64,000 bases of DNA, taken from Arthrobacter sp. ISL-85 (lineage in GTDB: Bacteria > Actinomycetota > Actinomycetes > Actinomycetales > Micrococcaceae). Positions within the stretch are counted from its first letter, which is position 1. Each line of letters opens with the position of its first letter. The notes under the pieces were generated by a model. The model did not search any database, was not told where the DNA came from, and worked only from the letters and a program-made list of their open reading frames with translations. A program made the position numbers and the translations under genes. Location of the stretch: positions 125,114 through 189,113 of the forward strand of contig NZ_JAGGPQ010000019.1 in NCBI RefSeq assembly GCF_018613675.1. The letters run 5' to 3'. Below, piece by piece: positions 8,481 through 17,814 of this stretch.

Positions 8481-10340
8481 TTACCGCTCCAGAAGGGACA
8501 CATCCCGGACGGCACCCTTGTCCGCGGAGGTGGCCATCGCGGCGTAGGCCCGCAGCGCGGCGGACACCTGGCGGTCCCGGTCCTTGGGCTTGTAGCCACC
8601 GTTGACCAGGAGTTTCTCGCGGCGTTCTTCAAGGACCTCGTCGGAGACCTCCAGCTGCAGGGAGCGCTGGCTGATGTTGATGCTGATGATGTCGCCGTCC
8701 TCCACCAGGGCGATGGCGCCGCCGGAGGCAGCCTCGGGAGAGATGTGCCCGATCGACAGGCCGGACGTGCCGCCGGAGAAGCGGCCGTCGGTGATGAGCG
8801 CGCACTTCTTGCCCAGGCCGCGGCCCTTGAGGAACGACGTCGGGTAGAGCATTTCCTGCATGCCCGGACCACCCTTGGGGCCTTCGTAGCGGATGACCAC
8901 AACGTCGCCTTCCTTGATGGTCTTGTTGAGGATCTTTTCCACGGCTTCGTCCTGCGACTCGCACACAACGGCAGGGCCTGAGAAGGTCCAGATGGATTCG
9001 TCCACGCCGGCGGTCTTCACCACGGCGCCGTCGACGGCGACGTTGCCGCGGAGCACGGCCAGGCCGCCGTCCTTGGAGTAGGCGTGCTCCACCGAGCGGA
9101 TGCAGCCTTCCGCGGCGTCGGTGTCCAGCGAGGTCCACTCGTTCGACTGGGAAAACGCGGTGGAGGAGCGGACGCCGCCTGTAGCGGCGTGCCACAGGGC
9201 CGTCGCTTCCTCGGTGGCCTTGCCGCCACGGATGTCCCAGTCGTCCAGCCACCCGTCCAGGTCCGCGGAGTGCACGGAGTGGACGTCCTTGTGCAGGAGG
9301 CCGCCGCGGTTCAGCTCGCCCAGCAGGGCGGGGATGCCGCCGGCGCGGTGCACGTCCTCCATGTAGTAGGTCTTGTCCTTGGCCACGTTCGGGGCCACCT
9401 TGGCCAGGCAGGGCACCTGGCGGGACTTGGCGTCCATCTCGGCCAGGCCGTACTCCACGCCCGCTTCCTGGGCCGCGGCCAGCAGGTGCAGGATGGTGTT
9501 GGTGGAGCCACCCATGGAGATGTCCAGCGCCATGGCGTTGTCGAAGGCCTTGGCGGTGGCGATGGAGCGCGGCAGCACGGAGTCGTCGTCGCCGTCGTAA
9601 TAACGCTTGACGAGCTCGACGACGGTGCGGCCGGCTTTCTCGTAGAGCGCCTTGCGTGCGGTGTGGGTGGCCAGCACGGAACCGTTGCCCGGCAGGGCCA
9701 GGCCGATGGCCTCGGCGAGGCAGTTCATGGAGTTGGCGGTGAACATGCCGGAGCAGGAACCACAGGTGGGGCAGGCGTTCTCTTCGATGAGGTTGATGTC
9801 TGCGTCGGAGATGGATTCGTCCACGGCGTCGGCGATTGCGTTCACCAGGTCCAGGGAGCGTACGGAACCGTCGGTCAGGGTCACGCGGCCGGCCTCCATG
9901 GGGCCGCCGGAAACGAACACGACGGGGATGTTCAGGCGCAGCGCGGCCATCAGCATGCCGGGGGTGATCTTGTCGCAGTTGGAGATGCACACCAGGGCAT
10001 CTGCGCAGTGGGCGTTGACCATGTACTCCACGGAGTCCGCGATCAGGTCACGGGACGGCAGCGAGTAGAGCATGCCGGAGTGGCCCATGGCGATGCCGTC
10101 ATCCACGGCGATGGTGTTGAACTCGCGCGGCACGGCGCCGGCGGCGAGGATCGCGTCGGAGACGATCCGGCCCACGGGGGCGAGGTGCGTGTGGCCGGGG
10201 ACGAATTCGGTGAAGGAGTTGGCCACGGCGATGATCGGCTTGCCGATGTCGGAGTTGGCGACGCCGGAGGCACGCAGCAGTGCGCGGGCTCCGGCCATGT
10301 TGCGGCCGTGGGTGACAGTTTTTGAGCGGAGTGCAGGCAT
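8481..10340 (-). CDS. ilvD: Dihydroxy-acid dehydratase
   Basis: 619 residues, the normal length for the IlvD/Edd Fe-S dehydratase family. The enzyme converts 2,3-dihydroxy-isovalerate and -methylvalerate to 2-oxo acids in valine, isoleucine and CoA biosynthesis. Fe-S cysteines appear in [12 protein letters not shown] near residue 125 and [19 protein letters not shown] near 195; the C-terminus carries [26 protein letters not shown] took the ATG at 10340 ([17 protein letters not shown]), which has AGAGG nine bases upstream, rather than the ATG at 10349. It stands alone and is divergent from an MmyB-type regulator. Confidence 0.96.
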   Translation of the reverse strand: MPALRSKTVTHGRNMAGARALLRASGVANSDIGKPIIAVANSFTEFVPGHTHLAPVGRIVSDAILAAGAVPREFNTIAVDDGIAMGHSGMLYSLPSRDLIADSVEYMVNAHCADALVCISNCDKITPGMLMAALRLNIPVVFVSGGPMEAGRVTLTDGSVRSLDLVNAIADAVDESISDADINLIEENACPTCGSCSGMFTANSMNCLAEAIGLALPGNGSVLATHTARKALYEKAGRTVVELVKRYYDGDDDSVLPRSIATAKAFDNAMALDISMGGSTNTILHLLAAAQEAGVEYGLAEMDAKSRQVPCLAKVAPNVAKDKTYYMEDVHRAGGIPALLGELNRGGLLHKDVHSVHSADLDGWLDDWDIRGGKATEEATALWHAATGGVRSSTAFSQSNEWTSLDTDAAEGCIRSVEHAYSKDGGLAVLRGNVAVDGAVVKTAGVDESIWTFSGPAVVCESQDEAVEKILNKTIKEGDVVVIRYEGPKGGPGMQEMLYPTSFLKGRGLGKKCALITDGRFSGGTSGLSIGHISPEAASGGAIALVEDGDIISINISQRSLQLEVSDEVLEERREKLLVNGGYKPKDRDRQVSAALRAYAAMATSADKGAVRDVSLLER

Positions 10341-10386
10341 GCTTACCATCCTCTGGCCTCGCAGGGCTGGGTGGAAGACAGCGCTG

Positions 10387-10396
10387 CTACTAGTAG
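10387..10396. promoter_or_regulatory. CTACTAGTAG palindrome in the ilvD/regulator gap
   Basis: A perfect 10-bp palindrome inside a run of TAGTAG/AGTAC words, in the 86-bp gap between divergent ilvD and the XRE/MmyB regulator. It could be the regulator's own operator; this is inferred from position only. Confidence 0.3.
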
Positions 10397-10426
10397 TAGG
10401 AGTACCAGAGTAATAGTATTTTGCGG

Positions 10427-11263
10427 GTGAACAATCCCGGGCGCCGCAAAGAACTGGGCCTCTTCCTGCGGGCCCGCCGCGACCAGGCGCTGCGCGCGGA
10501 CTATGGACTGCCGCCGGTAGGCAGCACCCGTGAGCGGGGGCTCCGCCGCGAGGAGGTGGCTTTCCTTTCCGGCGTCAGCGTCACCTGGTACACCTGGCTG
10601 GAGCAGGGCAGGGACATCAGCCCGTCCCGGCAGGTCCTCGAAGCCATCAGCCGGGCGCTGCATCTTTCCAGCACGGGCCTTGGCTATGTGCTGTCGCTGG
10701 GCGGATATGCGTCCGCAGCACCGGCAGCTCCGGCCGCCGATTCCGCCCCTCCCCACATTCAGCGGCTGTTGGATGCACTGGACCCCAACCCATCCTTCGC
10801 CCTGTTCCCGGACTGGGGCGTGGCGGGCTGGAACAAGGCATACGCGGCGCTGTATCCCAACATCGCCAAGGTTCCCGCCGGTGACCGGAACCTGCTGTGG
10901 CTGGTGTTCACCGACCCCTATGTCCGGAACCTGCTTCCGGACTGGGAGACCACCAGCAAGCGGTTCCTTGCCGAGTTCCGGGCCGAAACCGGGCAGCGGC
11001 TCGGCGATCCGGACATCCAGTACCAGGTGGAACGGCTCAAGGAAGCGAGCCCCGAATTCCGGCAGGGCTGGGATCTCTATGACATCCTGGGCTTCGAGTC
11101 CCGCGAGCGCCTCTTCCACCACCCGGCCGTGGGGGTGCTCCAGCTGGAGCATCACCAGGTGTCCCCGTCAGACCGGCCGGACCTGCACCTCGTGGTGTAC
11201 ACGCCGGCGCCGGGCAGTGACGCCGCAGCGCAAATGAAGTCGCTGCTGTCCGTGGCCGGCTAG
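10427..11263 (+). CDS. XRE-family regulator with MmyB-like ligand domain (second copy)
   Basis: 278 residues from GTG at 10427 (a TTG at 10421 is in frame). The helix-turn-helix lies at about residues 10-75 ([41 protein letters not shown]) and the MmyB-like domain at about 105-270 ([38 protein letters not shown]). It is a paralogue of the regulator at 2.7 kb. No clear ribosome site precedes it. Its stop overlaps the convergent amidohydrolase stop by four bases (CTAG). Targets are unknown; ilvD is the divergent neighbour. Confidence 0.87.
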   Translation: MNNPGRRKELGLFLRARRDQALRADYGLPPVGSTRERGLRREEVAFLSGVSVTWYTWLEQGRDISPSRQVLEAISRALHLSSTGLGYVLSLGGYASAAPAAPAADSAPPHIQRLLDALDPNPSFALFPDWGVAGWNKAYAALYPNIAKVPAGDRNLLWLVFTDPYVRNLLPDWETTSKRFLAEFRAETGQRLGDPDIQYQVERLKEASPEFRQGWDLYDILGFESRERLFHHPAVGVLQLEHHQVSPSDRPDLHLVVYTPAPGSDAAAQMKSLLSVAG

Positions 11264-12492
11264 ACAGTCCGCGCAAGGAAGGCGAGTGCGGCGGCAGCCT
11301 GGGCACCGGTGGCCATGCGGAGGGTCGCATCCTCGGCTGGCAGGAAGAACGGCGAGTGGTTCGCCGGGATGTCCGTGTCCACGGTGCCCGTTTCCACGGC
11401 CCGGCGGTAGATGTCCGGGGGCACGGAGCCGACAACCCAGTACACGTAGGGAATGCCGAAGGCGTCTGGGATGCGGCTGAAATCCTCGGAGGCCGTCTGC
11501 GGGTGGGTGCGGTAGACGGCGTCCGCACCGAAGGTTTGAGTGAAGGCTGCGGTGACCCGGGTGTTGGCCTCCGCGTCGTTGCTGGTCAGTGGGTACTGGT
11601 CGTAATACTCAAACTCCGGCTCCTGCGGAGAGCCGGCCGCTGCACACTCGCCCCGGACAATCCGCTCGATGGCAGTGATCATCTGGCTGCGGGTCGCCGT
11701 ACTGTAGGTGCGCAGGTTGAGCAGCAGTTCAGCCCGGTCCGGGATGATGTTGGCCGTGGCCCCGGCGCTCACCGACCCAACAGTGAGCACGGCGAACTCC
11801 CCCGGTGTCGTTTCGCGGGACACCACCGTCTGCAGGCGGAGGACAATCGAGGCGGCGAGCACCACCGGGTCAACTGCCTTGTGCGGCATGGAGCCGTGGG
11901 CACCGCGGCCGTGGACGGTGATCCGTATTGAGTCACCGGCCGACAGGATGGGTCCGGCGGTGGTGCCGATGGTGCCCGCCTCGGTGGGCATGACGTGCTG
12001 GGCCAGCGCAACGTCCGGCCGCGGGATCCCGGCGGCCAGGCCGTCGTCGAGCATTGCCTGGGAACCCGCCGCCGTCTCCTCTGCCGGCTGGAAGAGGGCG
12101 ATGTAGGTTCCCCGCCAGGCCTCCCGGTGGTCCGCCAGGTACTTTGCCGCTCCAAGCAGCGCCACCACGTGCATGTCGTGGGCGCACGCGTGCATCACGC
12201 CTGGGATGGTGGAGGCGTAACTTGCCCCCGTTGCCTCCGTGACGGGGAGGGCGTCCATGTCCGCGCGGGCCAGGACGCCCGGACCCGTCCCGTTGGCGAG
12301 GACACCTACGACGCCGGTACCCCCAAAGTGCCGGACGTCAAAACCCCAGCCGGCCAGCTTCGCCGCAACGGCTGCGGAGGTTTGGTGTTCGGCGAGGCCG
12401 AGTTCCGGGTGCCGGTGGAACTGCTCGTAGAGCGGGATCTGCCAGGATAACTCCTGCGCGATGCCGTCCCTGAGGCTGTTCATGAGGTCCAT
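11260..12492 (-). CDS. M20-family amidohydrolase
   Basis: 410 residues, the hippurate hydrolase/IAA-amino-acid hydrolase type of the M20D metallopeptidase family. Visible motifs are the metal ligand MHACAHDMHVV near residue 105, LFQPAEETAAGSQAM near 135 with the catalytic Glu pair, the dimerisation-domain segment RITVHGRGAHGSMPHKAVDPV near 190, and a late TASEDFS metal motif. It cleaves amide bonds of N-acyl or half-amide substrates. GGGAGGAG precedes the ATG. It is last in a minus-strand operon with a deacetylase-fold protein and an NCS1 permease, so it may finish a cyclic-amide pathway. Confidence 0.88.
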   Translation of the reverse strand: MDLMNSLRDGIAQELSWQIPLYEQFHRHPELGLAEHQTSAAVAAKLAGWGFDVRHFGGTGVVGVLANGTGPGVLARADMDALPVTEATGASYASTIPGVMHACAHDMHVVALLGAAKYLADHREAWRGTYIALFQPAEETAAGSQAMLDDGLAAGIPRPDVALAQHVMPTEAGTIGTTAGPILSAGDSIRITVHGRGAHGSMPHKAVDPVVLAASIVLRLQTVVSRETTPGEFAVLTVGSVSAGATANIIPDRAELLLNLRTYSTATRSQMITAIERIVRGECAAAGSPQEPEFEYYDQYPLTSNDAEANTRVTAAFTQTFGADAVYRTHPQTASEDFSRIPDAFGIPYVYWVVGSVPPDIYRRAVETGTVDTDIPANHSPFFLPAEDATLRMATGAQAAAALAFLARTV

Positions 12493-12536
12493 GCGAGCGC
12501 TCCTCCCGGCCGGCGGCGCCGGCCCCTTCGGCCACT

Positions 12537-13484
12537 TTAGGCCAGCACCCCCTGCCGCACCACGGCCGGCTCAAACTGTGCACCCGCGCCCGGGAATACC
12601 GGCACCTCGATCCGCGCGTGGGTGTGGACCTCGTTCACCGTCGCCTTGGTGTGCCGGGCAATGTTCTCCATGGTGGTCACCCACATGCCGTCCATCGCCT
12701 TCACCCGCTCCATCAGTTGCTCCAGCGCCACCGCCTTGGACGGCCGGCCGGAAATGAATGGGTGGTTGGTGAGGACAAAGCAGCTGCCCTGGGAGTGGTG
12801 GGCCTCGGCTTCAAGCGTCCACATCTCCAGGACCTTGGCCGGGCTCTCGATCACACCGCTGCCCGTGACGCCGGGGTAGAACGCGTACTGCTCCCAGTCG
12901 TCAAGGGTCCAGTCCACGGGAATCTCCACGATGTCCCGGGGATCATCCGCCCCGACGGCGAAGCGGTAGGGGGCATCGCCGTCGAGCAAGCTGGAATCGT
13001 AGAGGAAGCCGCGGTCCGCCAGCAGGCCCGGTGAGTGCCAGTTCAGCTCCCACCACGGTGCCCGGTAGCCCACCGGCCGGACCCCTGCCACCTTGGCCAG
13101 TGCCTCCAGGCCGCGGTCGATGTAGCCGGCCTCGGTGGCGGCGTCGATGCCCTGCATGGGTTCGTGCAGGTAGCCGTGGTGCGCCACCTCGTGCCCGCCG
13201 TCCACGATCTGCCGGACCACGTCCGGGTAGGACTCGGCGGTGAAGCCGGGGATGAAGAAGGTGGCCTGGATGTCCTGGCGCGCCAGGATGGCCAGGAGCC
13301 GTGGCACCGCGATCCTGGGGCCGTAGGACTGGTGGCTCATCAGCGACATGCGCCGGGTGCTGGCGGGATCGTGGGCGATGGTGCAGGACTCGGCGTCCAC
13401 ATCGAAGGTGAAGGATGCTGCGGCCTTGAAGCCGCCGGGCCAGGTGATCGGGTGCAGGGGGTCAGCGATGGCGGGCTGGTTCAC
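12537..13484 (-). CDS. Polysaccharide-deacetylase-fold protein (PuuE/HpPgdA type, possible cyclic imidase)
   Basis: 315 residues, cytosolic, no signal peptide. NodB-fold motifs are seen: FTFDVDAES (first Asp region), GHEVAHHGYLHEP (the metal histidines) and GYRAPWWELNWHSP. This non-secreted subgroup includes allantoinase PuuE, HpPgdA and cyclic imide hydrolases, rather than cell-wall deacetylases. The operon context with an NCS1 permease and an M20 amidohydrolase makes a ring-opening imidase or hydantoinase-like activity the more likely role; this is inference. The GTG start follows GAAAGGA. Confidence 0.8.
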   Translation of the reverse strand: MNQPAIADPLHPITWPGGFKAAASFTFDVDAESCTIAHDPASTRRMSLMSHQSYGPRIAVPRLLAILARQDIQATFFIPGFTAESYPDVVRQIVDGGHEVAHHGYLHEPMQGIDAATEAGYIDRGLEALAKVAGVRPVGYRAPWWELNWHSPGLLADRGFLYDSSLLDGDAPYRFAVGADDPRDIVEIPVDWTLDDWEQYAFYPGVTGSGVIESPAKVLEMWTLEAEAHHSQGSCFVLTNHPFISGRPSKAVALEQLMERVKAMDGMWVTTMENIARHTKATVNEVHTHARIEVPVFPGAGAQFEPAVVRQGVLA

Positions 13485-13539
13485 GGGAAATCCTTTCTGG
13501 CAGGCGCATTGCGCCCGCCAGGTTCTACGGGAAGGGAGA

Positions 13540-15072
13540 TCAGAGGGCGGGAAGGGCGGGCGTGCTGTCCGCCGTCGCGCTCTTTGTTTCAGCTGCGGCG
13601 CGGGGCTCCAGGGCGAGGTAGCGGATGTGCTGGCGCGGGCCGAGGATGGCGTAGACGCCGGCGCTGGTCAGTCCGCCGGCCAGCCAGGACAGGTCCCAGC
13701 CGCCCAGGGCCACGGCGATGGGGCCCTGCATGATGGGGATCAGGCCGTACATGAACAGCCACGTTGCGAAGATCCCGGCCCCGAGGGCGGTGACACCCGC
13801 CCAGTTGACGCCGGGCAGCCGCTTGGTGCCAACGCCGTCGAACAGGCGCTCCGGCTCACCGGGCCAGCGCTTGTCCAGCCAGAAGTAGTGCACCAGCATG
13901 ATCCCGCCCCAGGCGGCCACCCAGGCCACCAGGCCGATCAACCAGGCGTCGAGGACCGCAGCGAAGTCCTCCTGGAAGATGAAGAAGACGACGGCGGCGA
14001 GTGAGAAGACACCGACGAACAGGTTGAGCTTGCGGCGGCTGATGTTGATGTCCAGGGCCTGGGTGGCCACCGAGAAGGTGTAGATGTTGAGGATGTTGGT
14101 GGCAATGGGGCCGTGGAGAACCATCAGCAGCACGGGCAGGGCCATGGCGCCGAAGTTCAGGACAATCAGCTTGCCGGGATCAATTTCGCCGCTGTTGGTT
14201 GCCAGGCTGGCACCGAGGACGCCGAGCCACACCACGGGGATGAACTGGCCCAGCACCGAGGCCAGGTAGACCTTCTTCTTGGGGACGCTTGTGCTGACGA
14301 ACCGGGAGTAGTCCGCGGCGTAGGTGAACCAAGTGATGCCCCAGCCGATGCCGATGGCGGTCATGACGGCGCTCATGGCGGCGATCCGCTCGGAGCCTTC
14401 CAGGACGGCGCCGGCAGGTCCGGCATAGCTCCAGTCGATGTCCATGCCGAACCACGCCACGGCGGACATGACGGCCAGGATGAGGATGGTGGGCGGTACG
14501 GTCCATTTCTCGAAGGCCGCGATGGCCTTGTAGCCGAACCAGGCGATGGCCACCTGGAGGGCCATGATGAAGGTGGCGACGCCGATCTTCCAGGCGTAGT
14601 TGGGGGCTTCCGGGTCAACCCAGCCGAGGGTTCCGAAGAGCGCCATGACCAGGTCCAGGATGATCCAGGTGTTCACTGCACACCATCCGATGACCAGCAG
14701 GGCCTGGATGGCGGCCGGTAGGTAGTTGCCGCGCCGTCCGAATGCCGCCCGGGCCAGGACCATACCGGTGGCTCCGGTTTTCTGGCCCAGGAGGACAAAG
14801 CAGCCAAAGAGCAGCATGCCAATCAGGTTGCCCAGCACCAGGACCGTGATGGTGTCGGCCAGCCCAAGTCCCAGCTGGATACCGAGTGCCCCCAGCACCC
14901 AGTTGATGGGTGCCAGGTTGGCGCCCGCCCAGATCCAGAACTGGCCGGATACCTTTCGGGTTCGTGCTGATTCGGGGATGGGCTGCAGCCAGGCTTCGTG
15001 GTCCACGGCGTTGTGGTCCTCGGTTGTCTGGGCAGGTTGGCCGTGCGTGGCTGCTGAAAGCTTTTCTTGCAT
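13540..15072 (-). CDS. NCS1-family permease (purine/cytosine/hydantoin type)
   Basis: 510 residues with about twelve membrane helices. N-terminal signature: FWIWAGANLAPINWVLGALG, typical of the NCS1 family of Na+- or H+-coupled permeases for cytosine, allantoin and hydantoins (CodB, Mhp1). Other matches are GRRGNYLPAAIQALLVIGWCAVNTWIILD and the late AWLIGLVAWVAAWGGIMLVHYFW. GGAGG precedes the ATG. It is first in an operon with the deacetylase-fold and M20 proteins, and divergent from a PucR regulator, so it likely imports the substrate those enzymes act on. Confidence 0.9.
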   Translation of the reverse strand: MQEKLSAATHGQPAQTTEDHNAVDHEAWLQPIPESARTRKVSGQFWIWAGANLAPINWVLGALGIQLGLGLADTITVLVLGNLIGMLLFGCFVLLGQKTGATGMVLARAAFGRRGNYLPAAIQALLVIGWCAVNTWIILDLVMALFGTLGWVDPEAPNYAWKIGVATFIMALQVAIAWFGYKAIAAFEKWTVPPTILILAVMSAVAWFGMDIDWSYAGPAGAVLEGSERIAAMSAVMTAIGIGWGITWFTYAADYSRFVSTSVPKKKVYLASVLGQFIPVVWLGVLGASLATNSGEIDPGKLIVLNFGAMALPVLLMVLHGPIATNILNIYTFSVATQALDINISRRKLNLFVGVFSLAAVVFFIFQEDFAAVLDAWLIGLVAWVAAWGGIMLVHYFWLDKRWPGEPERLFDGVGTKRLPGVNWAGVTALGAGIFATWLFMYGLIPIMQGPIAVALGGWDLSWLAGGLTSAGVYAILGPRQHIRYLALEPRAAAETKSATADSTPALPAL

Positions 15073-15178
15073 GGGGGCCTCCGTGAGGTGGATAAGTACC
15101 TAAAGGCTATGTGGCCCCGATCACAAGGAACAAGATACGATCTGTCTAGCAGAATCTCCTACTACGTTACGGACTGTC

Positions 15179-16780
15179 GTGTCAGTGTTTCTTGGCGAAA
15201 TACTCGCCCACCCCGCCCTCGCCGCCGCGGATCCCGTTGTCCATCCCGTTGGCGTGGTCGCCGATTCACAGCCGGTCCGGTGGGTCCACTCAAGCGAAGT
15301 GCTGGACATCGCTCCCCTGCTCCGCGGCGGCGAGCTGCTGCTCTGCGGGGGGATCACGCTGGCCACCGCCGCCCCGGCCAAACGCGAAGACTATGTACGC
15401 GAACTGGCGCAGCGCGGCGTTGCGGCCCTGGCCATCGAAACCGGCGGCGCACTGCCGGAAATCCCCGCAGACATGCTGCAGAAGGCGGAGGAATACGGCC
15501 TTCCCCTGGTGGAACTGCGCAAGGTGGTGCCGTTCGTGGGCGTCATGCAGGCCATCAACTCCATGCTTGTCAGCGAGTCGGTGGGGCACCTGCAACAGGC
15601 CGACGCCGCAACGCGCGCCATGGCTGCCGAGGTGGCCCACGGTGCCTCACTCGACAAGATCCTCGGCGTACTGGCAGGGATCACCGGCTCGGCCGTGAAG
15701 CTCACCTCCCCATGGGGAGTCACCCTGGGGAGCGCGGCGCCCGAGGGCTGGAACAGTGGGGTGGACCCGGACGCCGGCGGAGGAACAGCGGACGACGCCG
15801 GCTCCGGGCCAGGCACGCACGGCGGCTTTTACGCGGTGGCCGGCGGAACGCTCATCACCGTGGACATCCCCGTGCGCGGGGTCCTCATGGGGCGGCTCGA
15901 GGTGCACGTGCCCGCTGCGGCGGATACGGCACTTGCCCAGGTGGCCGGGGAGCGCGCCGTGGACATCCTGGGCCTGGCGCTGCTGCAGCACACGCCTCCG
16001 GGGCTGCATGCCCAGGCAGGTGCTGAACTGATGCGCGCCGTGCTGAATTCCGCACCGGAATGGCGGCTTGAGCAGCTCGCTCCCGGCGCCGGCTTCCCCA
16101 CGGACTCCCCCGCCGTGGTTGCTGCAATCCACGCGGCAGCGCCGCAGGAACTGCGTGGCGCCGTCGAAAACTTCCTGAGCTCAGAGCGCATCCCCTGCGC
16201 CGCGTATCTCGACGACGCCGAACTTGTGGTGATGATCGGCCTGCCGTGCACCGGGACCGCCGGCGTGCGGCGGCAGCTCCTGGAGTCCCTGCAGGGACTG
16301 GAAGGCGACCACGATGCCGTGATTGCTGTGGGGCCGCTCGCGGGCAGGGTGGCGGAGGCCGCCTGGTCTTTGGCGGAAGCCCGCCGCGCCCTGGACGTGC
16401 GGCAGATCCGCCGGCGGAACGCATCGGCGCGCAGGCGGCATCCGGCCCGCGGCCTGGTAGTGGTCGACGCCCAGGACACGGCCGTGGAAAGCCTCGCCCT
16501 GACCTGCCTGGATGCCTCGTCCCGGGAGGCGTTTGTCAGCCGGCAGTTGCGGGCGGTCCTGGAACATGATGCCCAGCGGCAGTCCCAGCTGCTGGAGACC
16601 CTGCAGGTGTGGCTGGACTCCGGCTGCAATACCGCGCAGTCAGCACGTGAACTGCACCTGGAGCGGCAGTCGATGCACCACCGGCTGCAGCGGATCTTCG
16701 AGCTCTGCGGCGGAGATCCCCGCGGCACCGGCCGGCTGGCGGCGCTGCACCTGGCGGCTCGTATGGCCGGGCTGCCGTGA
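15179..16780 (+). CDS. PucR-family transcriptional regulator
   Basis: 533 residues from a GTG. The N-terminal PucR domain (about 1-125: LAHPALAAADPVVHPVGVVADSQPVRWVHSSEVLDIAPLLRGGELLLCGG) senses purine-type catabolites. A middle GGDEF-like/CdaR region follows, and the C-terminal helix-turn-helix domain spans about 460-530 (LLETLQVWLDSGCNTAQSARELHLERQSMHHRLQRIFEL). Such proteins activate purine, allantoin or amino-acid use genes. It is divergent from the NCS1 permease operon, its probable target, with 106 bp between them. Confidence 0.9.
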   Translation: MSVFLGEILAHPALAAADPVVHPVGVVADSQPVRWVHSSEVLDIAPLLRGGELLLCGGITLATAAPAKREDYVRELAQRGVAALAIETGGALPEIPADMLQKAEEYGLPLVELRKVVPFVGVMQAINSMLVSESVGHLQQADAATRAMAAEVAHGASLDKILGVLAGITGSAVKLTSPWGVTLGSAAPEGWNSGVDPDAGGGTADDAGSGPGTHGGFYAVAGGTLITVDIPVRGVLMGRLEVHVPAAADTALAQVAGERAVDILGLALLQHTPPGLHAQAGAELMRAVLNSAPEWRLEQLAPGAGFPTDSPAVVAAIHAAAPQELRGAVENFLSSERIPCAAYLDDAELVVMIGLPCTGTAGVRRQLLESLQGLEGDHDAVIAVGPLAGRVAEAAWSLAEARRALDVRQIRRRNASARRRHPARGLVVVDAQDTAVESLALTCLDASSREAFVSRQLRAVLEHDAQRQSQLLETLQVWLDSGCNTAQSARELHLERQSMHHRLQRIFELCGGDPRGTGRLAALHLAARMAGLP

Positions 16781-16904
16781 CCTGCAGGTTTGGACCGCGC
16801 CGTCGAAGGTCCCCGCCGCAATTGGACATGAACGATTCGGAAAGCGTTCGACACAGGCCGGGCACCAGCTGCACTCGAACGTGCCTATACCTTACTTGCG
16901 GCCC

Positions 16905-17741
16905 TCAGTTCGCCGTGCGGCCGCCCAGGCGCGTAGTCACCTTCGCGGCGGCGGCCACGCAGGCCTCGCCCAGGCTCTCGAACTGTTCCTTGGACACCCT
17001 GAACCGGGGCGCCGGAATCAGGACAGCCGCCACAACATCGCCGCGGTGGTCGCGGACGGGCGCAGCCACACCCACCTCGTCCATGGACGATTCGCCGTAG
17101 TTCCCCGCCCATCCCCGCTGCCCAACATCCTGGAGCCGGGCCTCGTACGCCGCCAGTCCGTCGTCGTCCAATCCCGGGAAGGTGATGGTGCCGCTGCGCA
17201 GCAGCTCCCGCACCCGCTCGGCCGGGAGGGTGGACAGGAACACCTGCACCGAGGCGCTCATGGCGTCCCGGTAGCGCGCACCCAGCGGTGTGGTGTGTTT
17301 GATCTGGTGGTGGCTGGCGATCTGCTCCACGCAGATGGCCTCGTCGCCGTTCCACAGCATGAGCGCGCTGGTTTCACCGGTCTGCTCGGTCAACTGCCGC
17401 AGGACCGGGTAGGCCACACGCCGTTCCTCCATCTCAGCCAGCAGCGGCCCGGCGACGGCGATGAGCCCCAGTCCCAGCCGGAACCGCTTGGTTTCCGGGT
17501 CCCGTTCGACCAGGTTTTCCTGCTCGAAGGTGGCCAGGATCCGGGACACGCTGCTTTTGTGCATGCCCACGCGGTTGGCGATTTCCGTGACACCCAGCAG
17601 GGGTTCGTCGGCAGTGAAGGTCCGCAGGACCGCGATGGCATTGACGACGACGGAAGCACCTTTCGCGTCCGTCCCGCCATTGGTGCCGGCCCCGTTGCCG
17701 CTCGTGTCGGAAATTTTTGCAGGAGTCATGGTGGACACCAT
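16905..17741 (-). CDS. IclR-family transcriptional regulator
   Basis: 278 residues. A low-complexity N-terminus is followed by the winged helix at about 30-90 (VLRTFTADEPLLGVTEIANRVGMHKSSVSRILATFEQENLVERDPETKRFRLG) and the IclR effector domain to about 275 (LGARYRDAMSASVQVFLSTLPAERV, VGVAAPVRDHRGDVVAAVLIPAPRFR). It is the last gene behind the MHS transporter and creatinase on the same strand, separated from creatinase by 73 bp that hold a strong hairpin. It very likely controls the creatine operon through the GTTGC-type palindromes upstream of the transporter. Confidence 0.9.
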   Translation of the reverse strand: MVSTMTPAKISDTSGNGAGTNGGTDAKGASVVVNAIAVLRTFTADEPLLGVTEIANRVGMHKSSVSRILATFEQENLVERDPETKRFRLGLGLIAVAGPLLAEMEERRVAYPVLRQLTEQTGETSALMLWNGDEAICVEQIASHHQIKHTTPLGARYRDAMSASVQVFLSTLPAERVRELLRSGTITFPGLDDDGLAAYEARLQDVGQRGWAGNYGESSMDEVGVAAPVRDHRGDVVAAVLIPAPRFRVSKEQFESLGEACVAAAAKVTTRLGGRTAN

Positions 17742-17772
17742 CTTTCCCTATCGTTGGCGGCAGATGCCGAAA

Positions 17773-17797
17773 GCGGCGCCGTGGTCCACGGCGCCGC
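17773..17797 (-). terminator. Intercistronic hairpin between creatinase and iclR-type gene
   Basis: GCGGCGCCGTGG (17773-17784) and CCACGGCGCCGC (17786-17797) form a near-continuous 12-bp palindrome in the 73-bp gap. In the minus direction it is followed by TTTCGG. It may attenuate read-through into the regulator gene or protect the upstream transcript end. Confidence 0.5.
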
Positions 17798-17814
17798 CTT
17801 GGCTGTTGGGGTGG

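Noticed and set aside
9084..10325. 413-codon open frame opposite ilvD
   Set aside because: It mirrors ilvD on the other strand, is Gly/Val/His-rich as expected from an antisense frame of a GC-rich gene, and has no family motif.
13985..14000. GACGACGGCGG match inside the NCS1 permease gene
   Set aside because: Only a single arm occurs, without its complement nearby; fits normal coding sequence.
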